DNA of 18,315 bases from Promethearchaeota archaeon (lineage in GTDB: Archaea > Asgardarchaeota > Lokiarchaeia > Sigynarchaeales > SOKP01): assembly GCA_019894735.1 (NCBI GenBank), contig JAGXOB010000034.1:1-18315 (forward strand), in the 5' to 3' direction. The notes beneath the pieces were generated by a model. It was not told the origin of the DNA, did not search any database, and saw only the letters and a list, made by a program, of their open reading frames with translations. Of the stretch, positions 7,677 to 15,367 are shown piece after piece (within the stretch, counting starts at the first letter, position 1; the number at the start of each line of letters is the position of its first letter). The position numbers and the translations under genes were made by a program.

Positions 7677-8234
7677 ATGTTTTGTCCTAATTGTGGGGAA
7701 AAGTTAGATTCCCCGAATCAAAGGTTTTGTACTAGCTGTGGAAGTGAAATCGGATCTACTCCATTTCCTGAAGTTCCTCAAATACAAACTGAAGAAAATC
7801 AAGTATCAACGCCCGTTAGTTTAGTTCCCGTTTCCGAGTCAAAGCCGATTAAAGCAGAAGGGCCAGGATCTTACTCAAAAAGAGTCTTTGCTTTCGCTTT
7901 TTTTTCGCTGGTTTTAGCAGTTATCGGTTTTGTTTTAGAATTTCTTGCTTTTTTCAGATTTATTATCCCAATATATATATTTCCTAGGCTTCCGGGTGGA
8001 CCAGTGTTGTTAACTATAGCTCTTGTTATTCATTTTGTTGGTATAATATTCGGAATAGTTTCTAGAATAAGTAGTAGTAAGGCTAGAAAACTTGAAATAG
8101 AGAATACTCTTGAGAAGGTAGGTCGGGTGTTTGCGATTTTAGGGATTATTGCGAATTTTATCCCACTTGTAATTATTAATATAGTACTTTTAATTATTTC
8201 TGTTCCTTTTTCGCCCCCACCCGGACCTCTTTAA
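7677..8234 (+). CDS. zinc-ribbon membrane protein, tandem copy 3
   Basis: A 185-residue third paralogue with the same plan: zinc ribbon (MFCPNCGEKLDSPNQRFCTSCG), a linker richer in acidic and polar residues than in copies 1 and 2, and three membrane segments ending in a proline-rich tail (PFSPPPGPL). The ATG is preceded by AAAGGAATATGAGATT. The C-terminal half has diverged more than the ribbon, so the ribbon and the loop before the third membrane segment appear to be under the strongest constraint. The gene ends 5 bases from the convergent acyl-protein synthetase gene. Function unknown. Confidence 0.72.
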   Translation: MFCPNCGEKLDSPNQRFCTSCGSEIGSTPFPEVPQIQTEENQVSTPVSLVPVSESKPIKAEGPGSYSKRVFAFAFFSLVLAVIGFVLEFLAFFRFIIPIYIFPRLPGGPVLLTIALVIHFVGIIFGIVSRISSSKARKLEIENTLEKVGRVFAILGIIANFIPLVIINIVLLIISVPFSPPPGPL

Positions 8235-8239
8235 AATAC

Positions 8240-9541
8240 TTAATAGACCCAATCAATTAGAGAAGAACAACTTTTTCCTCGAGCATTGTTTAACCTTCCA
8301 ATTATTCTAAAAGTAGCTCCTTTATAACCACATTCTGGACACTTTTCTCTTGAGATTAAATGTATTATGTCATCAACTAAGAGTGCTTGATTTATCGAGC
8401 CATTAACGCCATAAGGAGTAAGAACTTCCAAAAGACCTTCTTCTCCATCATTAACGGGTTCTAAATTTTCAAGATCCCTTACAATTATTCGAGCAGTATC
8501 AGGACAGTGTAGTAAAAAATCTTGATATTTTTCAGACCAATGACCTCCAAAAAGCGTCGGACCTTCTGTAAAGGCATAAATATCTCTAATATCCTTTGAT
8601 TTAATGTTAAACACTTTTTCGTAAGATTCAATGAAATTGGTTTTATTTACAGCACCCATCTTTGCTTCGCCTTTAACTCCATCCCAGCCACCGCCACCAC
8701 AACCGACAATTGATTTTCCATCGAGATCTATAAATACATTTTCTTCTAACAATCTCTTTTCAAACATGTTGTTCATTAGTAGTGGGCTACCACCAAACAG
8801 AATTTTACTAGCCTCGATGTCTTTCCAATATCCTGTTTTTGTAATATTCTTGATAATTTTCAACATTTTAGAAACATCTAGTACGAAACCACCCTTTACA
8901 GAAAAAGTTGATATAATTGCCCATATTGTTTTTAGATATTTCATTTTTACCAAGTATTCCTCATGACCATAAAATTCCCAGGGTTTATTCATGCAAGCCG
9001 TAAAGTACCGCGTTTTATCAACATATTCGAACCCTTTAGCGCTTCTTTTTGCCATTATAGACATGAACAAGCGATCTGGCGAGAAGTTAAAAATAACACC
9101 TTTTTGCGAGTCAGTTTTTAATTCTTTCCATCCAAAAAATTCTGTAAACACTTTGATTGAATTGTATTGTATTTGATCAAAATCTTCTAAGGTGCGGGGA
9201 ACTATAGAAGGATCCCCTGTGGTTGAAGATGAACACGAATAAAGTGCAATATTCTCAAGAGGTACTTTTGATAAATTTAAGGTTCGATTTCCTGATTTTT
9301 TATACGTTTCTGTGGGAATATAAGGGATTGTTGCTAAATCACTAATCGAAATTTCGTCTGGAATTGTGAATTCGAACTTTTTACATATTTTCTCGTTATA
9401 ATAGTCACAATTAATATAGGATAAGTTAATTTGCTTTAAGATATCTTTACAAAATTCTTCATCGGGGTAGTCACGGGGTTTAAAATCAAAATATTTTGTA
9501 TTTAATTCTTCGGGTAGGAGATCGTGAAATTTAAGGAACAA
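8240..9541 (-). CDS. LuxE-type acyl-protein synthetase / phenylacetate-CoA ligase-like adenylating enzyme
   Basis: A 433-residue ANL-superfamily enzyme predicted to activate a carboxylic acid as acyl-AMP and pass it to a protein or thiol. It resembles LuxE/acyl-protein synthetase: IPYIPTETYK (72-81), a Ser/Thr/Gly-rich ATP loop SCSSSTTGDPS (102-112), GGSP (250-253), GCGGGGWDG (280-288), IYAFTEGP (321-328), EEGLLEVLTP (367-376), LLVDD (387-391) and a late CPECG before IIGR. The start is TTG, preceded by AGAGG (minus strand, 9554-9550) with 8 bases between and by a TATA box at 9594-9601. No LuxC reductase, LuxD thioesterase or acyl carrier protein is nearby. It runs convergent with the zinc-ribbon genes. 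The family is good; the acyl substrate is unknown, and an aromatic or fatty acid is equally possible. Confidence 0.75.
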   Translation of the reverse strand: MFLKFHDLLPEELNTKYFDFKPRDYPDEEFCKDILKQINLSYINCDYYNEKICKKFEFTIPDEISISDLATIPYIPTETYKKSGNRTLNLSKVPLENIALYSCSSSTTGDPSIVPRTLEDFDQIQYNSIKVFTEFFGWKELKTDSQKGVIFNFSPDRLFMSIMAKRSAKGFEYVDKTRYFTACMNKPWEFYGHEEYLVKMKYLKTIWAIISTFSVKGGFVLDVSKMLKIIKNITKTGYWKDIEASKILFGGSPLLMNNMFEKRLLEENVFIDLDGKSIVGCGGGGWDGVKGEAKMGAVNKTNFIESYEKVFNIKSKDIRDIYAFTEGPTLFGGHWSEKYQDFLLHCPDTARIIVRDLENLEPVNDGEEGLLEVLTPYGVNGSINQALLVDDIIHLISREKCPECGYKGATFRIIGRLNNARGKSCSSLIDWVY

Positions 9542-9593
9542 AATAGTATCCTCTGGTAATAATTATAATTTATATTCTAATAACATTGATAAG

Positions 9594-9601
9594 TATATAA
9601 A
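9594..9601 (-). promoter_or_regulatory. TATA box upstream of the LuxE-like gene
   Basis: On the minus strand this reads TTTATATA. A start about 25 bases downstream (near 9571) leaves a leader of about 30 bases holding the AGAGG ribosome-binding site. The gene can thus be transcribed separately from the glycosyltransferase upstream. Confidence 0.5.
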
Positions 9602-9629
9602 TTTAAAATAAAAAAGTAATAAAGAATTA

Positions 9630-10982
9630 TTACATATTAGATAAAGCTAATATTTCTGCTTCTTCGCGTTCCAATAGCATTGGCGTTTTTTCCCAACTTA
9701 TTTCCTTAGGAAGTCTAAACTGTCGTAGGAACATATAAAGATGAATGATTCCGCTTACTAGAAAATAAAATATAAGACTGTAATGTTTATCACAATATTT
9801 TCTAATAGCATTAAATATGAAACCAAACTGAAAAAATAGACAAGATAGCGTCCAAAGGAGTAAATAATGTTCTCCGATCAAGAATTGGAGTATAGCAAAT
9901 CCGATTTCTATTGGAATCCATGTATCCATATTTGCTAAAACCATCATAGTCATATTTCTTGCGATTATTAATTTTTTCCCATCTTTATACTCGCTCTTCA
10001 TTGCCATTAACTGAGGCATATCAAATATAAATCCTGCAAGCCAACGAGTACGTTGTTTTACTAAAATTTCCCAGGTACTTGGGACATATTCATAAACCTT
10101 AGCTTTAGGTGAAAATCGAATCAATACACCATCCAAATTTAATAGCACAGAGAGATAAAGATCTTCCGTCATCGAATCTTCGTTAAAACCTCCGTATTTC
10201 CTAAGATATTTTGTTCTAACTGCGAAATTCCGTCCAAATGAATAAGCAGAAGATCCTAGTCTATTTTTAACTTCAAAGAGTAAACCACCCCCAGAAACCA
10301 TACCATAATCTAAAAAAATTCCTTTAGTGAGTTTGTTCTCTTTCCAGTTCTTAACTAATACGGGACCGATAACTGCCTCAGTCTTCTCTTGATGAAAGGG
10401 AGATATCAAATTTTTAAGCGTATCAGGTTGTAAAATGCACCCGGAATCATAAAGAACAACAATACTATTTTTTACGTGTTCTAAACCGTAATTAAGCGCT
10501 GGAGGTTTTCCCTTTTTAGGTAAGTCTTTTGATAATACTTTAATATCAATCTCACTATGAGCTTTAGAAAAATTATTAGAATATTCTGCAGTATCATCTG
10601 TTGAGCCACTAGTTATTACTATTATTTGGATCTTTTCTTTAGGGTAATCTGAATTAACAATGGATTCCAAAGTTCTTTCAAGTAACACTTTTTCATTTTT
10701 AGAAGCAATTAATATACTAACTTCTTCATAATAAGTTGTTTTTGGTTTATAACCACTCCCAAATGATGCGGTGAAGTGTATCCCATAATAAAGAACGAGT
10801 CCTAATAGCATAAATAGCCCAATTATAGGAAATATAAACCACCAATAAGTTAAAGGAGCACCTAAAAATGTGTCAAATGCTACTTTTATCCCAGATGACC
10901 AAAAAGGTGGAAAATATATGTATAATAGAATAAAAAATACTAACCAAATAGAACCGTATAATAAATACCTGTACAATTTCAT
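9630..10982 (-). CDS. membrane-anchored family 2 glycosyltransferase
   Basis: About 450 residues: two N-terminal membrane helices (about 7-30 and 47-70), a cytosolic GT-A domain (about 85-330) and three or four C-terminal hydrophobic segments, the layout of processive or lipid-acting GT2 enzymes. Visible motifs are ILIASKNE at the nucleotide-binding start, TEDLYLSVLL for the acceptor/catalytic ED, and QRTRW (Q-x-x-R-W). The usual DxD metal site reads YDSG, so its second acidic residue is missing. The ATG at 10982 has GTGAG just upstream; a GTG at 10991 would add three residues. It lies 41 bases after the CDP-alcohol phosphatidyltransferase gene on the same strand, so the pair probably forms an operon for a membrane lipid or its glycosylation. 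The acceptor sugar and lipid cannot be told. Confidence 0.8.
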   Translation of the reverse strand: MKLYRYLLYGSIWLVFFILLYIYFPPFWSSGIKVAFDTFLGAPLTYWWFIFPIIGLFMLLGLVLYYGIHFTASFGSGYKPKTTYYEEVSILIASKNEKVLLERTLESIVNSDYPKEKIQIIVITSGSTDDTAEYSNNFSKAHSEIDIKVLSKDLPKKGKPPALNYGLEHVKNSIVVLYDSGCILQPDTLKNLISPFHQEKTEAVIGPVLVKNWKENKLTKGIFLDYGMVSGGGLLFEVKNRLGSSAYSFGRNFAVRTKYLRKYGGFNEDSMTEDLYLSVLLNLDGVLIRFSPKAKVYEYVPSTWEILVKQRTRWLAGFIFDMPQLMAMKSEYKDGKKLIIARNMTMMVLANMDTWIPIEIGFAILQFLIGEHYLLLWTLSCLFFQFGFIFNAIRKYCDKHYSLIFYFLVSGIIHLYMFLRQFRLPKEISWEKTPMLLEREEAEILALSNM

Positions 10983-11023
10983 TTTTCTCACTCACTTGTT
11001 CCGATTATTAATTCCTTGTCAAT

Positions 11024-11944
11024 CTATTCGATCTTTTTTAAGTTCTTCCAGATATATTTAGAAAAAAGTATTATCGAAAGTACCATAATAACTAATAAAC
11101 TAATTTGATAAATAATCATACTCCATGTAACTACCCATGTGTGAGATACAATCCAGATTGTAGCAGAAGGATCCACTAAGTTAGTAAGTAATACTGAAAA
11201 ACTCGAAGCACCATACATTGTAAAAAATGTAGTGTTAACTATAACACGTGTTATTCTCTCACCCATGAATGGTTTTGTTTCGTGCAATCCCAAACCTTCG
11301 TGTCTTGCTCTCATATATTCATAGATAAAAATCAGGAATATATTTGTCCAAGCCATCCATGTAAAATCAAGTCCATAAGAAGGTAAAACCAACAAGCTTG
11401 TGGGAACAAAACAAACGAGCACCAAAATATCACTAACTCTATCTATTATATTATCTAACCAAGCCCCAGTTTTTGATTTAATGTCTAATAGTCTGGCTAT
11501 TGCTCCATCAATCCCATCACTGATACCTGTATAGAGTACCAGCAATGCTAGTAGAAAAAACCATGATCCATATAATGGCTGTTGTGTCATTAAACCAAGT
11601 GTATGACCCGCGCTTGCCATTATCACACCCCAAAATATGAAAAATGACAAAATTAAGCCTATAACCGATACCTTATTTGGACTCAAACCTAATTTAATAA
11701 AAATTTTTGCCCCTCCATATGTTATCGGCATATAGATTTTTCCCGCTGGGTCTTTTTTCATTTTTGCAAATTGTTCGTCTACTTTATGAGCTTGTCCGTG
11801 ATCTTTCAACCAATCTTTTATGAACTCGTCGCAAGTCATAAATTCTCGCTTTGTTTTCTCCTTAAAAATCCCACTGATGAATATAATTATTAGAAGTAGA
11901 AGTAATATCAAAGGAAATACTAATGTAAATAATAGTTCTGTCAT
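11024..11944 (-). CDS. CDP-alcohol phosphatidyltransferase family membrane enzyme
   Basis: A 306-residue integral membrane enzyme predicted to transfer a phosphoalcohol from a CDP-activated donor to a hydroxyl acceptor, in archaea typically to make archaetidyl lipids. The full family signature is present at about residues 142-166: DG-x2-AR-x8-G-x3-D-x3-D, read from DGAIAR to LDNIIDR. An N-terminal membrane segment (about 5-27) is followed by a charged soluble stretch (about 30-75), then about five hydrophobic helices. The ATG has a TATA box centred about 33 bases upstream, implying a nearly leaderless mRNA. The protein is longer than the usual family size of about 200 because of the N-terminal part. 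It is probably co-transcribed with the glycosyltransferase. Family certain; headgroup (inositol, serine or glycerol phosphate) unknown. Confidence 0.88.
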   Translation of the reverse strand: MTELLFTLVFPLILLLLLIIIFISGIFKEKTKREFMTCDEFIKDWLKDHGQAHKVDEQFAKMKKDPAGKIYMPITYGGAKIFIKLGLSPNKVSVIGLILSFFIFWGVIMASAGHTLGLMTQQPLYGSWFFLLALLVLYTGISDGIDGAIARLLDIKSKTGAWLDNIIDRVSDILVLVCFVPTSLLVLPSYGLDFTWMAWTNIFLIFIYEYMRARHEGLGLHETKPFMGERITRVIVNTTFFTMYGASSFSVLLTNLVDPSATIWIVSHTWVVTWSMIIYQISLLVIMVLSIILFSKYIWKNLKKIE

Positions 11945-11971
11945 AATGTTCGTCTAATTTATTACAAGTTA

Positions 11972-11981
11972 TTTTTATATT
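11972..11981 (-). promoter_or_regulatory. TATA box of the lipid-headgroup operon
   Basis: The minus strand reads AATATAAAAA here. Transcription about 25 bases downstream would begin near 11950, only a few bases before the ATG at 11944. Confidence 0.45.
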
Positions 11982-12100
11982 AAATGTTTTTAAAAATATA
12001 ATAGTAATTAGAATTTAACATATTTTAAATTTATTTAATTGGTGTTCCTTACATTTTTAATCTCCTTAAAAGGTAGTATTTTGAAGATTGGACTCCTAAT

Positions 12101-12112
12101 AATATATATAAT
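12101..12112 (+). promoter_or_regulatory. TATA box of the zinc-ribbon membrane protein gene
   Basis: AATATATATAAT lies about 44 bases before ATG 12150. A start near 12131 gives a short leader that carries AGAGGTA (12134-12140) as ribosome-binding site. The 11945-12149 interval is a divergent promoter region for this gene and the lipid operon; I see no other gene in it. Confidence 0.5.
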
Positions 12113-12149
12113 CTGTAAATAAGTAACATAATTAGAGGTAAGTAATAAA

Positions 12150-12929
12150 ATGTCAATTTCTGATTTTGAAATAAAATGGCTTAAATTTGTAAGAAGGCTT
12201 CGAGTAGTAGGAGTGCTATTAATTTTTATCATTATTCCGTATTTAGCATTCGTAATAATTCCTATTTACTTTATTATGACAATGGTTGCTGTAGGAGATA
12301 TTAGTAACTTAAATCACGAACTGAAAGACCCATATCTTAAATTATTTCGTTCCAAATATGTAACAGCAAGTATTTTTAAACTCATTGGATCAATAACAGT
12401 TCACATTGGAGCAGCAATGGTCGTTTTTAACCAATTTATTAACCCCAGATTCGATTCTTATTATTTTGGATTTTTTCCCTATTATATCCTACCCTCTGTT
12501 ATAGTAGTTATAATTGGAGTCATAATTATGATTATTGGTAGTGGTGTTGAAATAGGTGCTTGGGATAACTTAAAGTTTTTTGTTTACCATAATAAGGATT
12601 TGTTCCCAGGTAGAACCAACTATCTTACGACTGCTAAGGTAGATAATTTACGATCGGGAGCTGTAGCATGGGTGCTTGGTTTTTTAGGAATAACCATTAT
12701 AATAGGATGGATATCCCAGCTAGTAGGATATTTTGGTCTAAGTAGCGTTGCTGAAAGAGGATCGAAAATGGATCCAATCTCACCTAAAATTCAAGAATAT
12801 CAAACACTCTCTCCACCTCCTCAAGAACCTCAACCTGTAGAACGCATTGAGTTCTGTCCTATGTGTGGGTCTAAAGTATCAAAGGGAGCTACTTTCTGCG
12901 CGGAATGCGGCGTTAAATTAGTAATTTAA
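12150..12929 (+). CDS. polytopic membrane protein with C-terminal zinc ribbon
   Basis: A 259-residue protein with about four hydrophobic segments (about 19-48, 70-92, 108-133 and 168-195), a proline-rich linker (about 210-232) and a C-terminal zinc ribbon (CPMCGSKV...FCAECGVKL). The order is the reverse of the tandem triplet at 6367-8234, where the ribbon is N-terminal, so the two are related only by architecture. The ribbon is expected in the cytosol, where it may bind a protein or nucleic acid partner. The start is supported by AGAGGTA nine bases upstream. Function not recognised. Confidence 0.72.
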   Translation: MSISDFEIKWLKFVRRLRVVGVLLIFIIIPYLAFVIIPIYFIMTMVAVGDISNLNHELKDPYLKLFRSKYVTASIFKLIGSITVHIGAAMVVFNQFINPRFDSYYFGFFPYYILPSVIVVIIGVIIMIIGSGVEIGAWDNLKFFVYHNKDLFPGRTNYLTTAKVDNLRSGAVAWVLGFLGITIIIGWISQLVGYFGLSSVAERGSKMDPISPKIQEYQTLSPPPQEPQPVERIEFCPMCGSKVSKGATFCAECGVKLVI

Positions 12930-12931
12930 AG

Positions 12932-12938
12932 AAAAAAA
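12932..12938 (-). terminator. T-tract terminator for the radical SAM gene
   Basis: Read on the minus strand this is T7, about 33 bases beyond the end of the radical SAM gene. Confidence 0.4.
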
Positions 12939-12947
12939 TATTAATAC

Positions 12948-12955
12948 TTTTTTTT
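12948..12955 (+). terminator. T-tract terminator for the zinc-ribbon membrane protein gene
   Basis: Eight T residues begin 18 bases after the stop codon. An A7 run at 12932-12938 forms a T-tract on the other strand, so this short gap probably terminates both convergent genes. Confidence 0.55.
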
Positions 12956-12971
12956 CATTAGTTAATTTTTA

Positions 12972-14114
12972 TTAGTTTTTTCTTCCAATATACGCTTCTT
13001 TAATTGATGAACAACCACCACATCGCACACACCCAGCCTTGCTCTTGAAAGGATTAACTCCATATTCCTTCATTAATTTAGCTGCTTTACTATAAATTTC
13101 TATCATGACATTGGGATTTGTGGTAGGTAAATCTTTTATTCCTGGAATAGATCTTACTGGTGTAATATACGGTATCACTCCCAAAGAAATCACTTTTTCA
13201 ACTCCTAAGATAAAATCATCCGGTGTCTCACCAAAACCCGTCAAAACATAGGAAGATACTTGATTTTTACCGAAGACTTCAAGTGCGTGCTTCCAGTTTT
13301 TTTCGTATAACTCATATGTAATACGAGATTTACCAGGAGTAATTGTATCTCTAATATGTTGATCGAGAACTTCAAGGTGGATTCCGATGGTATCAGCACC
13401 AGCATTCTTTAACTCGTCTAAATAAGATAAATTTTCTAACGGCTCGATTTGTACGTGTAAAGGAAGGTTTGGGTAATTGTTTTTAACTCCTTTAAGAAGT
13501 TCAATGTAACGTTGAGCACCTTTGTCTTTTGTTTCGTCTGTTCCACTCGTTAGAGTCATGTGATTACATCTTCCCTCTTTTTTCGCTGCTGCGATTACCT
13601 CAGACATTTGACTATAATTCTTTTCTTCTATAGTTGCATCGCTCTCTAAACTTAACTCGATACCGCAAAATTTACATCCTTCACCGCATCCATGATACAC
13701 GCATTTTTGATAGATGGTACTCGATAAACAGTCTATACCATGGACTAACGCGATCTTTTTCATAGGAATTCCGTCGGAAGTTTTGTATTCAAGGTTGTAA
13801 TAAAGTGGATTTTGTATCAATTTCAACTTACTATGCTTAACTTTATTTTTAGTATCGTATATCTCAAAATACCCATTAACATTCTCCTTTATTACGAAAT
13901 TTGATCTTTTAGGGTCGTTCCAAAGAGCTGCGTTTACGATAACTTGGTTTTCGAATTGAAAATACCTCCCTCCCAATGGTCCAGCACCTCCTTTACGTCC
14001 GTATGATATCTCGATCCCTTGAGTTCTATAGTGATCAATTAAATTTTCGTCTAAATATAATCCTTTACACAATATCTCTGTTTTCTTTACAAACGAAGTG
14101 TAATTGTCAATCAT
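12972..14114 (-). CDS. radical SAM protein, MSMEG_0568 family
   Basis: A 380-residue radical SAM enzyme of unknown reaction. The pattern matches the MSMEG_0568 family as I remember it: GRKGGAGPLGGRY near the start, DGIPMKKIALVHGIDCL, the cluster motif CGEGCKFC (C-x3-C-x2-C at 143, 147 and 150), LTSGT, an LHVQIEPL strand, GIHLEVLD, FGKNQVSSYVLTGFGE, and a C-terminal AGCVRCGGCS (Cys362, 365 and 368) that could hold a second cluster. That family usually sits in the bacterial Nit1 nitrilase gene cluster; no nitrilase, acetyltransferase or other Nit1 gene is in this window. I chose the ATG at 14114, preceded by AGTGGG; a GTG at 14165 would add 17 poorly conserved residues. Family good; substrate unknown. 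Confidence 0.8.
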   Translation of the reverse strand: MIDNYTSFVKKTEILCKGLYLDENLIDHYRTQGIEISYGRKGGAGPLGGRYFQFENQVIVNAALWNDPKRSNFVIKENVNGYFEIYDTKNKVKHSKLKLIQNPLYYNLEYKTSDGIPMKKIALVHGIDCLSSTIYQKCVYHGCGEGCKFCGIELSLESDATIEEKNYSQMSEVIAAAKKEGRCNHMTLTSGTDETKDKGAQRYIELLKGVKNNYPNLPLHVQIEPLENLSYLDELKNAGADTIGIHLEVLDQHIRDTITPGKSRITYELYEKNWKHALEVFGKNQVSSYVLTGFGETPDDFILGVEKVISLGVIPYITPVRSIPGIKDLPTTNPNVMIEIYSKAAKLMKEYGVNPFKSKAGCVRCGGCSSIKEAYIGRKN

Positions 14115-14193
14115 AGTCCCACTTTTTCGTGCTAAAAATGTTATTTTAAAAATCCTAAAGATCACATTTTTTAAAGATATAGCGTATTTAATG

Positions 14194-14430
14194 TTATTTC
14201 TTATTAATTGTAAATATTACCGTAATAGAATATTTAGTATACAGTTGATCTATATTAACTCTCTCTTTTAACTCCATCTTCTCTAAAAGAACGTTTAATA
14301 GTAAGAATTTGCACTGTATAAACTTTTTACCGGATACATAAATAATTGTTTTACCGTCTACGAGCCTAAGAGTAATGAATGTATTCACTTTAAATTCTTT
14401 CTTCTGCTCTTCTTTGTGATTTCTATAAGC
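14194..14430 (-). pseudogene. probable remnant of a Lokiarchaeal-type N-terminal module
   Basis: An open frame of about 79 codons just downstream of two in-frame stops, with no ATG; a GTG at 14388 is the only common start and would give 64 residues. The segment EFKVNTFITLRL, then TIIYVSGKKF and QCKFLLLN, looks like an N-terminal module I associate with larger, often repeat-containing, Lokiarchaeal proteins; this is from memory and unverified. After LLLN the similarity is lost and the frame ends about 30 residues later. I read it as the decayed start of a larger gene. It could instead be a small expressed protein, since the minus strand has a TATA-like CTTATATAAT just upstream. Confidence 0.4.
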
Positions 14431-14642
14431 TTATTATATAAGTGGGATTTCACAAATTTAAATCTAATCGGATCTTGTTTCTATTAACAACTCAAGTAAT
14501 AAAATTTATTAGAAATAGATAATTTATTTTATTCTAAATGTTCGTTTTGGTTTCACTTTGAAAAAAAACTTAAGAACATTAGTAAAATTACTGAAACAAA
14601 GAACTCGTTAGAAATATTGGCGGAAGAGGTGAATAGGAAGGA
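14431..14642 (+). other. AT-rich leader and promoter region of rpl10e
   Basis: No gene is seen here. TTATATAAG at 14433-14441 could serve as a TATA box on either strand, and ATAATTTATTTTATT near 14519-14533 is an alternative closer to the gene. GAGGTGA at 14626-14632 is a strong ribosome-binding site 10 bases before the rpl10e ATG. If the distal TATA box is used, the leader would be about 180 bases, long enough to hold a regulatory structure, but I see no clear hairpin. Confidence 0.4.
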
Positions 14643-15269
14643 ATGGCGAAAAATAGACCATGGCATTGTTATGCAACATGGAGTAGAAGACCTTACCAAC
14701 ATAAGCGTAGTGCTAATCATAGAAGGGAGTATGCTCGTGGAGGAGCTCAGAGTAAAATAGTTCGTTTCTGGGGCGGAAACAAAGAAGTACCTTGGGAAGA
14801 TTGGGAAATCGTAGCTGGATTAAAGGTAGACTCGCAAATTCAAATCTCATCAAATGCTCTTGAAGCAATCCGTATTACAATAAACAGTTCATTACAAAAC
14901 AAGTTGGGAAGGAATAATTATCGTTTTAGAGTAAGACCAAAACCTTTCCAGAAATTTCGAGAAAATAGAATGTTGGCATTCGCAGGGGCTGACCGAGTAC
15001 AATCAGGAATGAGGAATTCCTTTGGTAGATCAACGGGAGTTTGCGCACGAGTGCGAGCAGGAGCAATTATTTGCGATGTTGGAACTAGTTTGAAAAACTT
15101 ACCCATCGTGAGAGAGAGATTAAGGATTGCCTCAATGAAAGTTTCGAGTCACTGTTCTATCGTTATTATTAAATATAAAACACCGGAAATATTTAAACAA
15201 TCCGGGTTACCTCTTTATAACGATAAAAAGAGACGAGAGATTCCTTTATTTGAGTTTGTCGCTGCTTAA
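14643..15269 (+). CDS. rpl10e: ribosomal protein L10e (uL16), archaeal/eukaryotic type
   Basis: The large-subunit protein that contacts the peptidyl-transferase and tRNA region. The 208-residue sequence is the archaeal/eukaryotic form, not bacterial L16: ALEAIRI (about 83-89), FRVRPKPFQKFRENRML (about 104-120), the central loop AGADRVQSGMR and FGRSTGVCARV. The loop that reaches toward the tRNA CCA ends is intact. The C-terminal tail is longer than in many archaeal homologues of about 170-180 residues and close to the eukaryotic length of about 214, though its sequence does not look eukaryotic. The start is decided by GAGGTGA 10 bases upstream. It appears to be a single-gene unit, as other ribosomal genes are not adjacent. 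Confidence 0.95.
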   Translation: MAKNRPWHCYATWSRRPYQHKRSANHRREYARGGAQSKIVRFWGGNKEVPWEDWEIVAGLKVDSQIQISSNALEAIRITINSSLQNKLGRNNYRFRVRPKPFQKFRENRMLAFAGADRVQSGMRNSFGRSTGVCARVRAGAIICDVGTSLKNLPIVRERLRIASMKVSSHCSIVIIKYKTPEIFKQSGLPLYNDKKRREIPLFEFVAA

Positions 15270-15300
15270 ATTGTTCTAAAATCACATAATATCAATCTAC

Positions 15301-15320
15301 TTTTATTTTCTTATCCTTTT
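15301..15320 (+). terminator. T-rich terminator after rpl10e
   Basis: Several T-tracts broken by single other bases lie about 30 bases after the rpl10e stop, typical of archaeal termination at consecutive T-rich stretches. Confidence 0.5.
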
Positions 15321-15333
15321 ATCCCCAAAGATA

Positions 15334-15342
15334 TTATATAAT
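15334..15342 (+). promoter_or_regulatory. TATA box for the oxidoreductase gene
   Basis: TTATATAAT lies 26 bases before ATG 15368, which predicts a start site at or just before the initiation codon, that is, a leaderless mRNA. Confidence 0.5.
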
Positions 15343-15367
15343 TATAAAATTATATTATATTCAGAGT

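Larger units (their letters stand above)
6367..8234 (+). repeat. tandem triplication of a zinc-ribbon membrane protein gene
   Basis: Three units of about 650-670 bases, each with a short AT-rich spacer and a coding sequence opening with the same GAGATTATGTTTTGTCC context. The nucleotide match is strongest over the zinc-ribbon codons and weak over the membrane segments, which points to an old duplication. Confidence 0.7.

Noticed and set aside
8631..9176. Two + strand open frames antisense to the LuxE-like gene
   Set aside because: The opposite strand carries all adenylating-enzyme motifs; these are by-products of AT-rich coding sequence.
12035..12232. Minus-strand frame of 65 codons across the divergent promoter
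   Set aside because: It overlaps the TATA box, leader and first 27 codons of the well-supported gene at 12150 and shows no domain.
14918..15106. Minus-strand frame inside rpl10e
   Set aside because: It is antisense to a near-universally conserved ribosomal protein gene.
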